Shown here piece by piece: positions 40,801-52,357 of a stretch of 64,000 nt of DNA. The notes beneath the pieces were generated by a model. It was not told the DNA's origin and did no database searches. It saw only the letters and a list, made by a program, of their open reading frames with translations. Position 1 is the first letter of the stretch; each line of letters opens with the position of its first letter. The position numbers were made by a program, and so were the translations under genes. Origin of the DNA: Oceanococcus atlanticus (GTDB lineage: Bacteria > Pseudomonadota > Gammaproteobacteria > Nevskiales > Oceanococcaceae); assembly GCF_002088235.1 (NCBI RefSeq), contig NZ_AQQV01000001.1, forward strand, positions 620,001-684,000, written 5' to 3'.

Positions 40801-42721
40801 ATACATCCATCGTCCAGGTCACGCCATTGGTGTGACCACTGTCAAAGCGATCATCCAGCTCGTCATCGTCGCCTTTGATCGCATCCGCGTTGTCGACCAA
40901 TTCGGCATAAACCTCAACTTCTGAGGCTGCCGTCGCATCATCCAATGCAGTGAACTCGATGCGGGCATCCAGGATTTCAGCATCCTGCAGCACACGAATG
41001 TTGTTGAAGCGCAGACCAATGTAAGGGTTTTCCTGAATATCCAGATCAGGACTGCTCATACGGACATTGCCGCCGCTTTCTTCCTCGGCGTCGTCATCGT
41101 CATCATCGATCTGATAGAAGACGCTCTGAGCCTGACAACCCGTGTCAATTTGTGGATCGCTGGTGTCCAGCGTCACATTGAATTCAGGCAACGCGGAACT
41201 GTTGGTCAACAGCGTTTCAAAAACACGCGTTGCCGCATTGCCGCTCTCCGGGTCAACCAGGAAACTGATCGCCGAGCCGCCACACCAGTCAGACTGGTTG
41301 GCGATTTCCTGCACGATGTCAGTGACGTCGATATCAACCGCCTGCCCGGCTACCCACGCATAACTATCAAAATCAACACTTTCAGTCGTCTTGCTACGCG
41401 AGGACAAATTGCTGTTGGTCGCGGCAAATTCAGCCGAATTGTCGGATTTCTCGCCATAAAGCGTCATGTCGGCGGTGCCGACCTCGGTGCCCGCGGGTGT
41501 AACGGTCAAGGTTGCCGAGCTCACCGTCGTGCCTTGCGGAATGTTAACCCCGTTGAAGCGCAGACCAGCCATCGCCGGCTCCGAGACTATGGGACCAGTT
41601 GAGTAGCTGATGGTCAGCGCGGGTCTGCGACTTTGCGAGTTACCACTTCCATCATATGACCACACCGAAAAATGGCCGCCATCCGCATCAAAAAGCAAGG
41701 TCAGCGCATTGCCATCCTGCCAGCCCGGCCGGTCGACGATTTCCTGAAGCACAGGGGCAAGATTCGGTGTGCTGATGATGGCATCACGCCCATTGTCGAC
41801 AAACACGCCATTGCCAACCCAGTCGACCCGCTCTGAGGTCCTGTTGTTGAACAGGTTGTCGAAATTCCACCCTCCGTTGATGCGGGATGAATTATCAACA
41901 TCATGGGCATAAATGTCGATGTCCGTATTGCTCTGATGCTGACCGTTGTAGTCGGTCTGAGCGAAGGTGACTCGGGCATCGACAATCGTTGCCCCCTGCG
42001 GAATCGCTACGCTGGGGAAACGCACACCCGAATCGACGTCACCAAGATCAAGATCATCATCGCTGGTGTAGTACTCGCTGGCATCACCACTCGAATCGTT
42101 CTCGTCCTCATCGTCGTCGTAACGATTGGTGGGGAACAGCGGGCCAATAGTGGTCGAAGCCCCGCCACCAACACCGGTACCGCCGCTGGCACCGCCAGCC
42201 ACCAGGACTGCATCGTTGACAACCACAGTCCCGGAAGTCTTGAGCTCGAATGCCCACTCACCAGAATCTTCGGCGTAGCCAACAATCGGCGGGCGCGTGC
42301 TACCACCGCCAGTATCTGCCACGGAACAACTGCCCAGCTTTTCAACCCCCGCAGCGGAGGCCTCAATGTGTGAAACCGGCCAAAGCACCGGGCCACCCTC
42401 ATCGTCGGACAGACGCATAAGGCCAACATTCACATTCTGGTTCATCTGCTGTAGCAGCTGAACCAGGGCATCCTGTACCCGCTCAAGGCGGTCTTTGGAT
42501 TTCCCGTCCGTCCCATTCATGGAACCCGAGGTGTCCATGATGAACATGATATTCGGGCGGACGGTTTGATTGTCTGTCACATCGACTGGCGGGAAAAACA
42601 CTTCCGTGTCATCCGCGATAACAGATCCGGACCAGGCTGCTGAGGCCACCGTAATTGCGGCCGCAGTAAAGTGGGCCAAACGCCCCTTTACGCCATGTAC
42701 TGTGTGAGTGCTGTGTGTCAT
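37871..42721 (-). CDS. pilY1: PilY1 pilus tip adhesin with an enlarged, module-bearing VWA region
   Basis: 1616 aa, longer than the 1161 aa of P. aeruginosa PilY1. Signal peptide (1-36); VWA domain begins NIMFIMDTSGSMNG (57-70) and resumes near residue 700 (GYTPLAEVLTEA); between them three related beta-sandwich modules (about 195-375, 380-520, 540-702), each with a G-L/V-R-F...IPQG-type strand and a VQEIV(D/N)...W..GN end. C-terminal beta-propeller (about 1010-1560) with a calcium-loop-like DVDLDGYIDTDEE. Adhesion and pilus retraction control. Transcribed with pilX (17 bp gap). Confidence 0.92.
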   Translation of the reverse strand: MTHSTHTVHGVKGRLAHFTAAAITVASAAWSGSVIADDTEVFFPPVDVTDNQTVRPNIMFIMDTSGSMNGTDGKSKDRLERVQDALVQLLQQMNQNVNVGLMRLSDDEGGPVLWPVSHIEASAAGVEKLGSCSVADTGGGSTRPPIVGYAEDSGEWAFELKTSGTVVVNDAVLVAGGASGGTGVGGGASTTIGPLFPTNRYDDDEDENDSSGDASEYYTSDDDLDLGDVDSGVRFPSVAIPQGATIVDARVTFAQTDYNGQHQSNTDIDIYAHDVDNSSRINGGWNFDNLFNNRTSERVDWVGNGVFVDNGRDAIISTPNLAPVLQEIVDRPGWQDGNALTLLFDADGGHFSVWSYDGSGNSQSRRPALTISYSTGPIVSEPAMAGLRFNGVNIPQGTTVSSATLTVTPAGTEVGTADMTLYGEKSDNSAEFAATNSNLSSRSKTTESVDFDSYAWVAGQAVDIDVTDIVQEIANQSDWCGGSAISFLVDPESGNAATRVFETLLTNSSALPEFNVTLDTSDPQIDTGCQAQSVFYQIDDDDDDAEEESGGNVRMSSPDLDIQENPYIGLRFNNIRVLQDAEILDARIEFTALDDATAASEVEVYAELVDNADAIKGDDDELDDRFDSGHTNGVTWTMDVWNEGDSYVSPNLKDVVQEIVDLTGWEPGNSILFFIKQKSGSRRGAVTSTSASQAPRLSILARGGDPDSGALFETVRERLIDIVGDFDHVGYTPLAEVLTEAAYYYRGENVFFGRTRGSGEFIGQGNSGQDDLPSANKMRISHCSTYTGGEQDNPSGCSDDNPNDSDCSNQHIDGNPVYRTPMDQACQSNNIVLLSDGEPNNNTENGLIHQLIGKNSCYGASNGGCGVDLAEFLFKNDQSSTLDGDQTITTYTIGFGDVGSGVSGAEFLKDVAFAGGGDFFEAGDSDDLVQIFKGIVADILDKNTTFVAPAVTINSYNRLSHLDQLYFALFQPSSEPLWPGNLKRFKLSGEEGTEVILDADGNEAVDPTTGFFYEDARSYFSSTDDGGSVTDGGASEHLTATRKVYTNVAGNNLTDNGNRVHPDNTNITTNALGVDGEADASNLRKLVLNWARGIDVLDEDSDGSKTDARHSLGDPLHSEPVVVDYGGSETNPDLQIFMGSNQGYLHAFSSRTLQEEFAFVPKELLGNFYPYYLNRGSHKNRPYGVDGPIVSTTTESGAKMLIVGMRRGGAMYYALDISTRNQPKVKWVITPSSTGFSGLGQSWSTPQIAKVQIGASVKKVAIFGGGYDVAQDTPESAPITDSVGQMVYMVDLDTGSLIWSAGNLANSPILPMTDMKASIPGTPRAIDLDEDDVIDRMYVADTNGKVFRFDFFKKNTGVTDMAKGYLYATLGGSDAANNRRFYNDVDAAYIQFPDQDPLLTLSIGSGYRAHPLEEGVQDRFYVLKDYDVAPVSEVIIAADYRLPYFQRQQDFDVDLDGYIDTDEENITLGAISESELVDATDNTEEGQVKYGRARGGYIDMRDGEKVLTTSQTFSNTIIFSTFQPGQSTGNPCQAGEGIARTYFLDVLNLGPRRFSDDPPTKDRDFEMPQGSIPPDPAIFFPPRDDGGLPNEPVVCIGPMCYPLDDTLLTHKTFWRD

Positions 42722-42738
42722 ATCTGCACCTCCGCCTT

Positions 42739-43239
42739 CTAATTCGATGCTGCCGGGCCAATTCGCATGAGGCCCTGCTGATTGTTTGTTTGCGTATTCG
42801 CCGCTGGCATGTTGCTGATGCTGTCGACCAGATAAACGAATCCAGTCGCATTACCACCGATGCTGTAGCCGAGTGCTTTGCCGTCACCCAGGAAAGCCAC
42901 GGTCGCATCCGCATTCACACCCGTGGGCGCCTGCCCGATGGTCCGCGGTACCGTTTCGGGTACGGCGAGCAAGGATTTCTGTATGGCGTCATTGAGAATA
43001 TGCGGCGTACCCGCTGCCGGAGGCGCCGGATCATTGGCCTCATTGACGATCTGACGGATCAAACTTTCTGCGGTCTGATAGGTCAGCATGCGCTCTTGCA
43101 TATTGGTCGAAATCGCGGTCTGGATACTCGTCGACTTGATGCCGGAGATCGCAACCAGCGTGACCACGATCAGGAGCAGCAAGCCCACAATAAGCGCGGC
43201 GCCATGCTGGCGACCTGGAAGGCGAACGATTGTCATCAT
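42739..43239 (-). CDS. pilX: Minor pilin-associated protein PilX
   Basis: 166 aa. N-terminal membrane helix RQHGAALIVGLLLLIVVTLV (no typical pilin Glu5), then PilX-like ERMLTYQTAESLIRQIV. Part of the priming complex for pili. Overlaps pilW by 4 nt. Confidence 0.88.
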   Translation of the reverse strand: MMTIVRLPGRQHGAALIVGLLLLIVVTLVAISGIKSTSIQTAISTNMQERMLTYQTAESLIRQIVNEANDPAPPAAGTPHILNDAIQKSLLAVPETVPRTIGQAPTGVNADATVAFLGDGKALGYSIGGNATGFVYLVDSISNMPAANTQTNNQQGLMRIGPAASN

Positions 43240-44099
43240 GGTGTGCTGTTCCGAACTTCTACAGTTGAACGAAAGACGCGCCGGAAAATCCGATCATCGA
43301 AAGCCGCTCTGGTCTCGTCATCCAGCAATTTGAACTGGGTGTCGGCTGGCTCATCCAAGGCGTTATTCAACGAGGTGGAGAGCACCGCGAAACGAATTGA
43401 CACCACGCTGTCCCAGGCGGCTGCGGGATTGGCCAACGCATTGATCGCAGTGGCGGACATGTAACGCTCGATCTGGAAATCACGCGTGGTCGGGGTGGCG
43501 GCAACCCCTGCCGCATCAAGCAGGTCTACGCCATACAGGAACTGGATATCTTCAATGCCATCCACCAGGGCAGCGGTGCGTGCTTCAACCTGCTGGTTAT
43601 CCAGACCCAGTGCACGACAACGCAGGCTCAGCTGAGCCTCACCCACCGTTGACGGACCAATGAAATACTGATCTTTGGTATAGAAATTGCCCGCCGGATC
43701 CTGCATCAGTTGTGCCGCCGGGTAGCTGTCAGTGCGCTGCCCCAAGCAATTGGTTGCAGACTGATACATCACTGTGACGACATCAGGGTCGTTTTGATTG
43801 ACACCGTCTCGTGTGGCCGGCGCCCCGGAGTCATCGTTTGCCCACACAATGCCCTGCAATATCCCCGGGCCACCTTCACGCGGCAAACCGGCGATACGCA
43901 GTCCACGGTGCAGGAAAAACACCGCCGTACGTCCGTTGTCCTGGACCAGCCCAAGCCCACGTTGCAGCCGGTACGACTGTTGCCCACTCAGAAAGATCTG
44001 AACCACACCGGCAATCACAACGGCGCCCAACGTCAGCGCGATCATGAGTTCCACCAGCGTGACGCCTTGCTGCTTCACAGTGCGGAAGGGTCCGTTCAT
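43236..44099 (-). CDS. pilW: Minor pilin PilW
   Basis: 287 aa. Leader and helix QQGVTLVELMIALTLGAVVI with Glu5, and a large PilW domain (RTAVFFLHRGLRIAG, VRSTVE near the end). Forms the pilus-tip priming complex with PilV, PilX, FimT and PilE. Overlaps pilV and pilX by 4 nt each. Confidence 0.9.
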   Translation of the reverse strand: MNGPFRTVKQQGVTLVELMIALTLGAVVIAGVVQIFLSGQQSYRLQRGLGLVQDNGRTAVFFLHRGLRIAGLPREGGPGILQGIVWANDDSGAPATRDGVNQNDPDVVTVMYQSATNCLGQRTDSYPAAQLMQDPAGNFYTKDQYFIGPSTVGEAQLSLRCRALGLDNQQVEARTAALVDGIEDIQFLYGVDLLDAAGVAATPTTRDFQIERYMSATAINALANPAAAWDSVVSIRFAVLSTSLNNALDEPADTQFKLLDDETRAAFDDRIFRRVFRSTVEVRNSTP

Positions 44100-44737
44100 G
44101 GCGTCACCACAATTGAAACGGTCTGGGTCATGGTGAGATTGTTGCCGTCACCATCCTGGTCCTCGGCATCATTGCGATCAGTTTCCGCGGTTTGCCAGGT
44201 TCCGGTAATCGTATGCGGCGTTCCGGTAGGGCACGCCAGAGGCGCTGGCGCTGGCAAGGTGTTGCATGAGACCTGCAAACGCGCCCCGTCGGAAACTTCG
44301 ATCACACCACCGCTCCACTGACCATCGGCAAATTCGTAGCCGCAGTAGACGCGAGCGACGTCGTATTGCGCCATCTGTTGGGGGTTACAGTTTTGCGCAG
44401 CAAGATTGTTGTCTTCCTCACAACGCAGGGCGTCAATCACCGTATCGCCCAGACCCGCTGCAGACGCACACAGATCGTCACCTTGCAGATAATCAAACCC
44501 GTGATACTCGCTAACACCCGCCGTGATCAAACCGAACGCGCCACGGTTGGCTCGCATGCGTTCTGCCATCTCTTCGACCAGCATGGTCATCTGACTGCGC
44601 TGGTAGGAATCTTCCACCGAACGCACACCGACCAGCTGCAGCGCTGCATATCCTGCGAAGCCGATCGACAATACGATCAGAGCAACCAGCAATTCGACCA
44701 GTGAAAAGCCATGGCTGGCCTTGATATTCCTCAACAT
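44096..44737 (-). CDS. pilV: Minor pilin PilV
   Basis: 213 aa. Cleavage and helix HGFSLVELLVALIVLSIGFA; AALQLVGVRSVEDSYQRSQM follows, with several cysteines in the C-terminal part. Overlaps fimT by 7 nt and pilW by 4 nt. Confidence 0.9.
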   Translation of the reverse strand: MLRNIKASHGFSLVELLVALIVLSIGFAGYAALQLVGVRSVEDSYQRSQMTMLVEEMAERMRANRGAFGLITAGVSEYHGFDYLQGDDLCASAAGLGDTVIDALRCEEDNNLAAQNCNPQQMAQYDVARVYCGYEFADGQWSGGVIEVSDGARLQVSCNTLPAPAPLACPTGTPHTITGTWQTAETDRNDAEDQDGDGNNLTMTQTVSIVVTP

Positions 44738-45270
44738 CCCAGCTCTCCGCTCTCAGGAATTTCCACTTTGGCCCGTCCGGACGCACTGATCACCAAGGTC
44801 CGCATATCCTTGAGATGACCGGTATCCGCTTTGCGCTCGTCACAGATACTGTATGTGGCGTTATTGAAACCGACTGGAAGACCGGTTCGTGCAAACTGAA
44901 CCTGTCCAGCACCATTGGTTTTGACGATCATGTTGGGGTGGCTGATGCGCACGTCAGAAAGCTTGTTTTCAAACGCACCATCCCGGTTGCTGTCGGCCAG
45001 CACCACCCAGCCCGCAGACCAGTCCTTGGTGTCTTCGCACACGGGCGGGTTAGCGTCCGGATTCTTTGACATGCAGACCACGACATTGGTGTTCTGCTGA
45101 ATAGCTGCAGCCCGAGCCTGCGACACAGATGTCAGCAGCTCATTCGAGAGCGTTGAGATGCGCTGGTTACGGATGGTGTCCCGAAAACTCGGAACGCCGA
45201 CTGACGCCGTGATGGCGATGATCACCACCACAATCATCAGTTCCAGCAATGTAAACCCGTGTTGCTTCAT
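44731..45270 (-). CDS. fimT: Minor pilin FimT/GspH
   Basis: 179 aa. KQHGFTLLELMIVVVIIAI is the pilin helix; GspH/FimT domain pattern LSNELLTSVSQARAAAIQQN and C-terminal LVISASGRAKV. First gene of the minor pilin operon; related FimT proteins bind DNA during uptake, not testable here. Confidence 0.9.
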   Translation of the reverse strand: MKQHGFTLLELMIVVVIIAITASVGVPSFRDTIRNQRISTLSNELLTSVSQARAAAIQQNTNVVVCMSKNPDANPPVCEDTKDWSAGWVVLADSNRDGAFENKLSDVRISHPNMIVKTNGAGQVQFARTGLPVGFNNATYSICDERKADTGHLKDMRTLVISASGRAKVEIPESGELGC

Positions 45271-45387
45271 TCGCGATTCCTCCAGCTGACGTTATACAGC
45301 TGAAATCTCGCAAGCGCGGGGTCATTCCGACCGGACTACGCAGCGCGCCGACGAACGGTCAGCGCCGCTAAATCAGAACCGCTGGTC

Positions 45388-46326
45388 TCAGTTCTGCGCC
45401 AAGGCCTTGGGCAGTGAGAAAGTGATCGTTTCCTCGCGCCCGGGAAGCTCGGTCGCACACTGCCCGCCCAACTGTTTGAGGCGCTCCACGACTTCCAGAA
45501 CCAGGGTTTCCGGCGCTGAAGCACCGGCTGTCACACCAACCGCCTGACAGCCACTCAGCCAGGCCGCGTCAATGTCGCTGGCACCATCAATCAGATAGGC
45601 CTTGGCTCCCTGCAGCGCGGCCAGTTCACGCAAACGGTTGGAGTTGGAACTGTTGGTTGAACCCACCACCAGCACCACCTCGCACTCTCGGGCCAAACCA
45701 CGCACCGCGTCCTGACGATTTTGCGTGGCGTAGCAGATGTCATCTTTGCGCGGCCCGGTGATTTTGGGGAACCGCTCACGCAGGGTCTGAATGATCACGG
45801 CCGTGTCATCCACGGACAGCGTGGTCTGGGTGACATAGGCCAGACGATCCGGGTCAGTCACGGCCAGGGTAGCCACATCCGCAGGCTTCTCAACCAGATG
45901 CACGCGCGCGCCATGGGTCAGGTCGAACTGGCCCATGGTGCCCTCCACTTCCGGGTGCCCAGCGTGCCCGATCAGGACCACGTCACGCCCCTCACGCGAG
46001 TAGCGCAGAACTTCCATGTGCACCTTGGTAACCAGCGGGCAGGTCGCGTCAAACACCGTCAGCTTGCGCGCCTTGGCGTCTTCTCGGACCTGCTGAGACA
46101 CCCCGTGGGCAGAGAAAATGCAGGTTGCCCCCTCCGGAATATCAGCCACCTCCTCAACGAAGATGGCGCCTTTCTTCTTCAGGTTGTCGACCACGAAGCG
46201 GTTATGGACCACTTCATGGCGCACATAAATCGGCGGCTCCAGACGTTCCAGGGCACGTTCAACGATCTCAATCGCGCGATCAACACCAGCGCAGAAACCA
46301 CGCGGATTGGCCAGCTTAATTTCCAT
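45388..46326 (-). CDS. ispH: 4-hydroxy-3-methylbut-2-enyl diphosphate reductase
   Basis: 312 aa Fe-S enzyme, last step of the MEP isoprenoid pathway. Start [15 protein letters not shown], then [23 protein letters not shown] and [15 protein letters not shown] with the three cluster cysteines. Overlaps lspA by 11 nt. Confidence 0.96.
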   Translation of the reverse strand: MEIKLANPRGFCAGVDRAIEIVERALERLEPPIYVRHEVVHNRFVVDNLKKKGAIFVEEVADIPEGATCIFSAHGVSQQVREDAKARKLTVFDATCPLVTKVHMEVLRYSREGRDVVLIGHAGHPEVEGTMGQFDLTHGARVHLVEKPADVATLAVTDPDRLAYVTQTTLSVDDTAVIIQTLRERFPKITGPRKDDICYATQNRQDAVRGLARECEVVLVVGSTNSSNSNRLRELAALQGAKAYLIDGASDIDAAWLSGCQAVGVTAGASAPETLVLEVVERLKQLGGQCATELPGREETITFSLPKALAQN

Positions 46327-46825
46327 GTTTGCTCTCCGTTGTCGTCTTGCGACTCTGACGCCACCAGTCCAGCAACATATCCAGAATCAAGAACACCGCC
46401 CCGGCTGAAATGGCCATGTCGGCCACGTTGAACGCGGCGTAGTGCCACTGACCAACGTAAACATCAATGAAATCGACGACATAGCCGTGGCGCACACGAT
46501 CAATGATGTTGCCCACGGCGCCACCGAGAATCAGACACATGGCCACGGCGACCAGCTGATGCCCATACAGATTGCGCCGCAACCAGATCAGAATGCCAAC
46601 ACTTACCGCACAGCCCAGCAGCACGAAGGCCCACGGCGGCAGCTGGCTGAAGCTGGAAAAGGCCGCACCGGTATTGCGCAGATGGGTGAAATTCAGATTG
46701 CTCATCACCGGCACCACGTCGTACCAGTCGAGGTTGCGCAAGATCAGTTGCTTGCTGACCTGATCAAGCACGATCACCAGCAGGGACAGCCACAGCCAGT
46801 AGGGGTTGCTGAATCGGAATTTCAC
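46316..46825 (-). CDS. lspA: Lipoprotein signal peptidase (SPase II)
   Basis: 169 aa, four membrane helices. Catalytic aspartates in [20 protein letters not shown] and [11 protein letters not shown]. Cleaves lipoprotein signal peptides. Directly follows ribF with a 4-nt overlap. Confidence 0.95.
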   Translation of the reverse strand: MKFRFSNPYWLWLSLLVIVLDQVSKQLILRNLDWYDVVPVMSNLNFTHLRNTGAAFSSFSQLPPWAFVLLGCAVSVGILIWLRRNLYGHQLVAVAMCLILGGAVGNIIDRVRHGYVVDFIDVYVGQWHYAAFNVADMAISAGAVFLILDMLLDWWRQSRKTTTESKHGN

Positions 46826-47736
46826 GCGATGTCCTGTTGAAAATGTTGTTGCGCCTGAGCCACATCCGCAGCAATCGCCTGCTGCAGCTGCTGCAGGTCG
46901 GCGAAAGCCTGCTCAGGCCTCAGAAACGCCTCGAATTCGACCGTGACGATGTGATCGTAAAGTTCATGGTGGCCCTCCAGCAGATGGACTTCAAGATGCT
47001 CCGCATCGCCACCAATGGTCGGCCTCACACCGATGTTGGCCACCCCGGGTAAACCATCCAAACGCACACAGTAAACACCGTGACGCAACGGGCTCGGGCT
47101 TCGCAGCGCCACATTGGCCGTCGGCGCGCCAAGTTTGCGCCCCAGCTTCTGGCCATGAATGACCCGCCCCCGCAGCCGAAAGTTCCTGCCCAGACAACCT
47201 TGCACATCGGCCAGATCCCCGGCTTGCAAAGCTTCACGCACCCGCGTGCTGCTGATACGGCGCCGGGCCTGCGCCACCGTGTCGAGCTGCTCCACACGAT
47301 AGCCACCCTGCGCCGCCATGGCCTTGAGCAAATTCACGTCACCTGCACGCTGATGACCAAAACGCCAGTCGTCACCGATGACCACACAGCAAGCGCCCAA
47401 ACCTTCGACCAGCACCTTGGTCACAAAGGTCTGCGGCGGCATGCTGGCCAGCGCCTGATCGAAACGCAGCACCAGAACCTGCTCCAACCCTTGAGCGCGC
47501 AGGAAACGCAGCTTCTCGGACAATGACTGCAAGCGTACGGGTGCAAGATCCGGCCGCAGGTATTCCAGCGGCTGAGGCTCAAAGCAAACCAGGCAACGAG
47601 GTGCTTCAGGAGCCGCCCGCCGGAGCTGTTCAAGCAAAGCCTGGTGGCCCAGATGCACGCCGTCAAAATTGCCCAGCGTCACCACCGCACCACGATCGGC
47701 CGCCTGGATATTGCTCAGACCGCGGATCACGCGCAC
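46822..47736 (-). CDS. ribF: Bifunctional riboflavin kinase / FAD synthetase
   Basis: 304 aa. Adenylyltransferase half begins VRVIRGLSNI and has TLGNFDGVHLGHQAL; kinase half has GAPTANVAL and GVYCVRLDG. GTG at 47736 preferred because AGGAGG lies 8 nt upstream; the frame opens earlier at 47763 without support. Makes FMN and FAD. Confidence 0.94.
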   Translation of the reverse strand: MRVIRGLSNIQAADRGAVVTLGNFDGVHLGHQALLEQLRRAAPEAPRCLVCFEPQPLEYLRPDLAPVRLQSLSEKLRFLRAQGLEQVLVLRFDQALASMPPQTFVTKVLVEGLGACCVVIGDDWRFGHQRAGDVNLLKAMAAQGGYRVEQLDTVAQARRRISSTRVREALQAGDLADVQGCLGRNFRLRGRVIHGQKLGRKLGAPTANVALRSPSPLRHGVYCVRLDGLPGVANIGVRPTIGGDAEHLEVHLLEGHHELYDHIVTVEFEAFLRPEQAFADLQQLQQAIAADVAQAQQHFQQDIA

Positions 47737-47873
47737 GCGAGTAGCCTCCTGCCGAAAGCGCACGGCAACCGCGCCAAACCGAAACCTGAAGAAAGTGCTT
47801 GTTGCATGAACCGGGAATTAAGCTGAATCATGGGCGGGGCGGCGATACGGCGAGCTTTAGCAGCAACGGGTTG

Positions 47874-49442
47874 TCACAGCGATGTTTCGCTGCGCAAGAC
47901 GTGACGCGGCCGCACACCAACCAGCCACAGGGTGACGAAGTATGCCAGAGCCCCTGCCATCACGACCTGTGCAAGCTGAGCGGCGCGTGCAGCTGCGGAA
48001 GCCTCGTACCACCAGGACAGCGGCGGCGCCATCAAGCCAAGCACGACAGCCATGACCGCACAGCCGAGCAGCAGCCGGCCCAGCTCCTTAAACCAAGACA
48101 ATTGCGTTGCGTAAACCCCGCTGCGGACCAGGCCGCGTAACAACAAGCCCGCGTTGATAAAGGCCCCGAGCGAGGTGCCCACGGCCAACACCGCGTGCGG
48201 CGCTGCCCACTTCAGATGCAGGGCCAGGAGCACACCGGCGACATTAAAACTCATGCCAATACACAACGCGACGATACCGATGCGCACCGGCGTTGCGGTG
48301 TCCTGGCGTGAGAAATAACCCGGCGCCGCAATTTTGACCAGACTGAACCCAACCAGCCCAAACGCATACGCCATCAGGCTGACGCGGCTCATGTCCACAT
48401 CATGCGGTGTAAACGCGGCGTACTGAAACAGCGTGGCCAGCAACGGCCCGGCCAACAAAAACAGACCGACCGCACTGGGCAGGCAGATCAGCAGTATCAG
48501 ACGCAAGGCCCAGTCCAACGTGGCACTGAAACTGCGCGCATTCTTCTCGGCGTGCTGACGCGACAGACTGGGCAGAATCACCGTAGCAATAGCAATGGTG
48601 AATATGCCGAGCGGGAATTCCATCAACCGATCCGAGTAATACAACCAGCTAACGCTGCCCGAAATCAGCAAGGACGCCAAAATCGTATCCAACAACAAGG
48701 CGATCTGCGCCACGCTGGAACCGAAAATGATCGGCAACATCAGGCGTATGATGCGCCGCACCGGCGGACTGCTCCAGGCCCAGCGCGGACGTGGCAGCAA
48801 CCCCAGGCGCGCAACAGCAGGCAGCTGCAACACCAACTGCACCAGGCCGGCAATAAACACCCCGATGGCCAGGGCATATATAGGTTGCTCCAGACGCGGC
48901 GCAATCCAGAGCGCACAGGCGATCAGACTGATGTTCAGAAAAGCCGGTGCTATCGCCGGCAGCGCGAAGTTGCCGTAAGTATTCAGCACCGCGCCTGCCA
49001 TCGCCGTCAGTGCGATGAACAACAGATACGGGAAGGTGATGCGCAGCATGTTGGCGGTCAGCTCGAACTTGCCCGGATCGTCGGCAAAACCGGGCGCAAA
49101 CAGCAACACAATCAGCGGTGCAGCAAGAATGCCCAGCAGCGTCAAAAGACTGAGGAAACCGGCCAGGGTGCCGGACACATCGGCAACCAGCTGACGCACA
49201 TTCTCCTGTGTGCCCTGATGCCGGGTCTCTGCCAGCACCGGCACAAAGGATTGGGAGAACGCCCCTTCGGCAAACAGGCGGCGCATAAAATTGGGAATCT
49301 TGAACGCCACCAGAAAGGCGTCCATGCCCGCCGAAGCCCCAAACAGTATGGCTAGCATCATGTCGCGCACGAAGCCCAGCACACGGGAAATCAGCGTCAT
49401 ACCGCCGACAACCGAACTCGACTTAACCAGCGCGCGAGACAT
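47874..49442 (-). CDS. murJ: Lipid II flippase MurJ
   Basis: 522 aa, about 14 membrane helices. MSRALVKSSSVVGGMTLISR and RDMMLAILFGASAGMDAFLV are typical of MurJ. Moves peptidoglycan lipid II across the inner membrane. 137 bp upstream of ribF, same strand. Confidence 0.95.
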   Translation of the reverse strand: MSRALVKSSSVVGGMTLISRVLGFVRDMMLAILFGASAGMDAFLVAFKIPNFMRRLFAEGAFSQSFVPVLAETRHQGTQENVRQLVADVSGTLAGFLSLLTLLGILAAPLIVLLFAPGFADDPGKFELTANMLRITFPYLLFIALTAMAGAVLNTYGNFALPAIAPAFLNISLIACALWIAPRLEQPIYALAIGVFIAGLVQLVLQLPAVARLGLLPRPRWAWSSPPVRRIIRLMLPIIFGSSVAQIALLLDTILASLLISGSVSWLYYSDRLMEFPLGIFTIAIATVILPSLSRQHAEKNARSFSATLDWALRLILLICLPSAVGLFLLAGPLLATLFQYAAFTPHDVDMSRVSLMAYAFGLVGFSLVKIAAPGYFSRQDTATPVRIGIVALCIGMSFNVAGVLLALHLKWAAPHAVLAVGTSLGAFINAGLLLRGLVRSGVYATQLSWFKELGRLLLGCAVMAVVLGLMAPPLSWWYEASAAARAAQLAQVVMAGALAYFVTLWLVGVRPRHVLRSETSL

Positions 49443-49488
49443 CAGGACAGGAATTTACGGGGGCGGAAAGGCGAAATCATAACGCCGA

Positions 49489-49516
49489 TTGACAGCGCGA
49501 TCCATTTCTCTATAAT
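49489..49516 (+). promoter_or_regulatory. Sigma-70 promoter of rpsT
   Basis: Perfect consensus TTGACA (49489-49494) and TATAAT (49511-49516) with a 16-bp spacer, 41 bp before the rpsT start. Confidence 0.88.
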
Positions 49517-49557
49517 TCGCGGGCTTCACTCCCTTTAGCTTTTAAGTAGACACACAC

Positions 49558-49821
49558 GTGGCAAACTCTCCTCAAGCAGCCAAGCGCGCCCGTCAGGCCG
49601 AAGATCGCCGCCAACTCAACATGAGCCAGCGCTCGCGTTTTCGCACCTCGATCAAGACCGTGCTTAAAGCCGTGCAGGCCGGCAACAAGGATGACGCCAG
49701 CAAAGCCATGCAGACTTGCGAGTCTCTGCTTGACCGTTATGCTGGGCGCGGTCTGCTGCACAAGAACAAAGCCGCACGGCACAAAAGCCGCCTGCGCGCC
49801 AAGATCAAAGCGCTGGCGTAA
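49558..49821 (+). CDS. rpsT: 30S ribosomal protein S20
   Basis: 87 aa basic protein (ANSPQAAKRARQAEDRRQ... ending RLRAKIKALA). Uses a GTG start with no clear ribosome-binding site. In E. coli rpsT begins with UUG and is autoregulated at translation; the weak start here may serve the same end. Confidence 0.96.
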   Translation: MANSPQAAKRARQAEDRRQLNMSQRSRFRTSIKTVLKAVQAGNKDDASKAMQTCESLLDRYAGRGLLHKNKAARHKSRLRAKIKALA

Positions 49822-49835
49822 TTACACCAGCCGAT

Positions 49836-49863
49836 AAAAAGCCGCCCTGGGGCGGCTTTTTTG
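49836..49863 (+). terminator. Rho-independent terminator after rpsT
   Basis: AAAAAGCCGCC-ctgg-GGCGGCTTTTTT just after the rpsT stop; also usable by proB from the opposite strand. Confidence 0.9.
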
Positions 49864-49872
49864 TGTCTGCTA

Positions 49873-52048
<2,176 letters not shown>

Positions 52049-52070
52049 TCAATCCTGCATGTGGTCGGCT

Positions 52071-52328
52071 TTACTCAGCAACAATACTCACGTATTTGCG
52101 CTTTTCCGGACCCTTGGTTTCAAAAACCACGCGACCATCGACCTTGGCAAAAATGGTGTAGTCCTTGCCCATGCCGGCATTCTTGCCAGCCCGGAAGGCA
52201 CTGCCACGCTGGCGCACGATGATGCTGCCACCAGTGACCTGTTCGCCACCGAAGCGCTTCACGCCAAGGCGTTTGGATTCTGAATCGCGGCCGTTACGAG
52301 TACTGCCGCCAGCTTTTTTATGAGCCAT
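52071..52328 (-). CDS. rpmA: 50S ribosomal protein L27
   Basis: 85 aa. [20 protein letters not shown] and the conserved GSIIVRQRG...[11 protein letters not shown] pattern. 29 bp after rplU. Confidence 0.97.
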   Translation of the reverse strand: MAHKKAGGSTRNGRDSESKRLGVKRFGGEQVTGGSIIVRQRGSAFRAGKNAGMGKDYTIFAKVDGRVVFETKGPEKRKYVSIVAE

Positions 52329-52357
52329 TAATAACTGTCCGTTTCGAGGTTGGGGCC

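Noticed and set aside
42139-42721. Acidic Asp/Glu-rich repeats in PilY1 considered as a CRISPR-like or satellite repeat at DNA level
   Set aside because: The repetition is in amino-acid composition only; no regularly spaced identical DNA units.
48402-49355. Plus-strand open frame of 317 codons
   Set aside because: Antisense to murJ, with low-complexity Gln/Arg-rich composition and no ribosome site.
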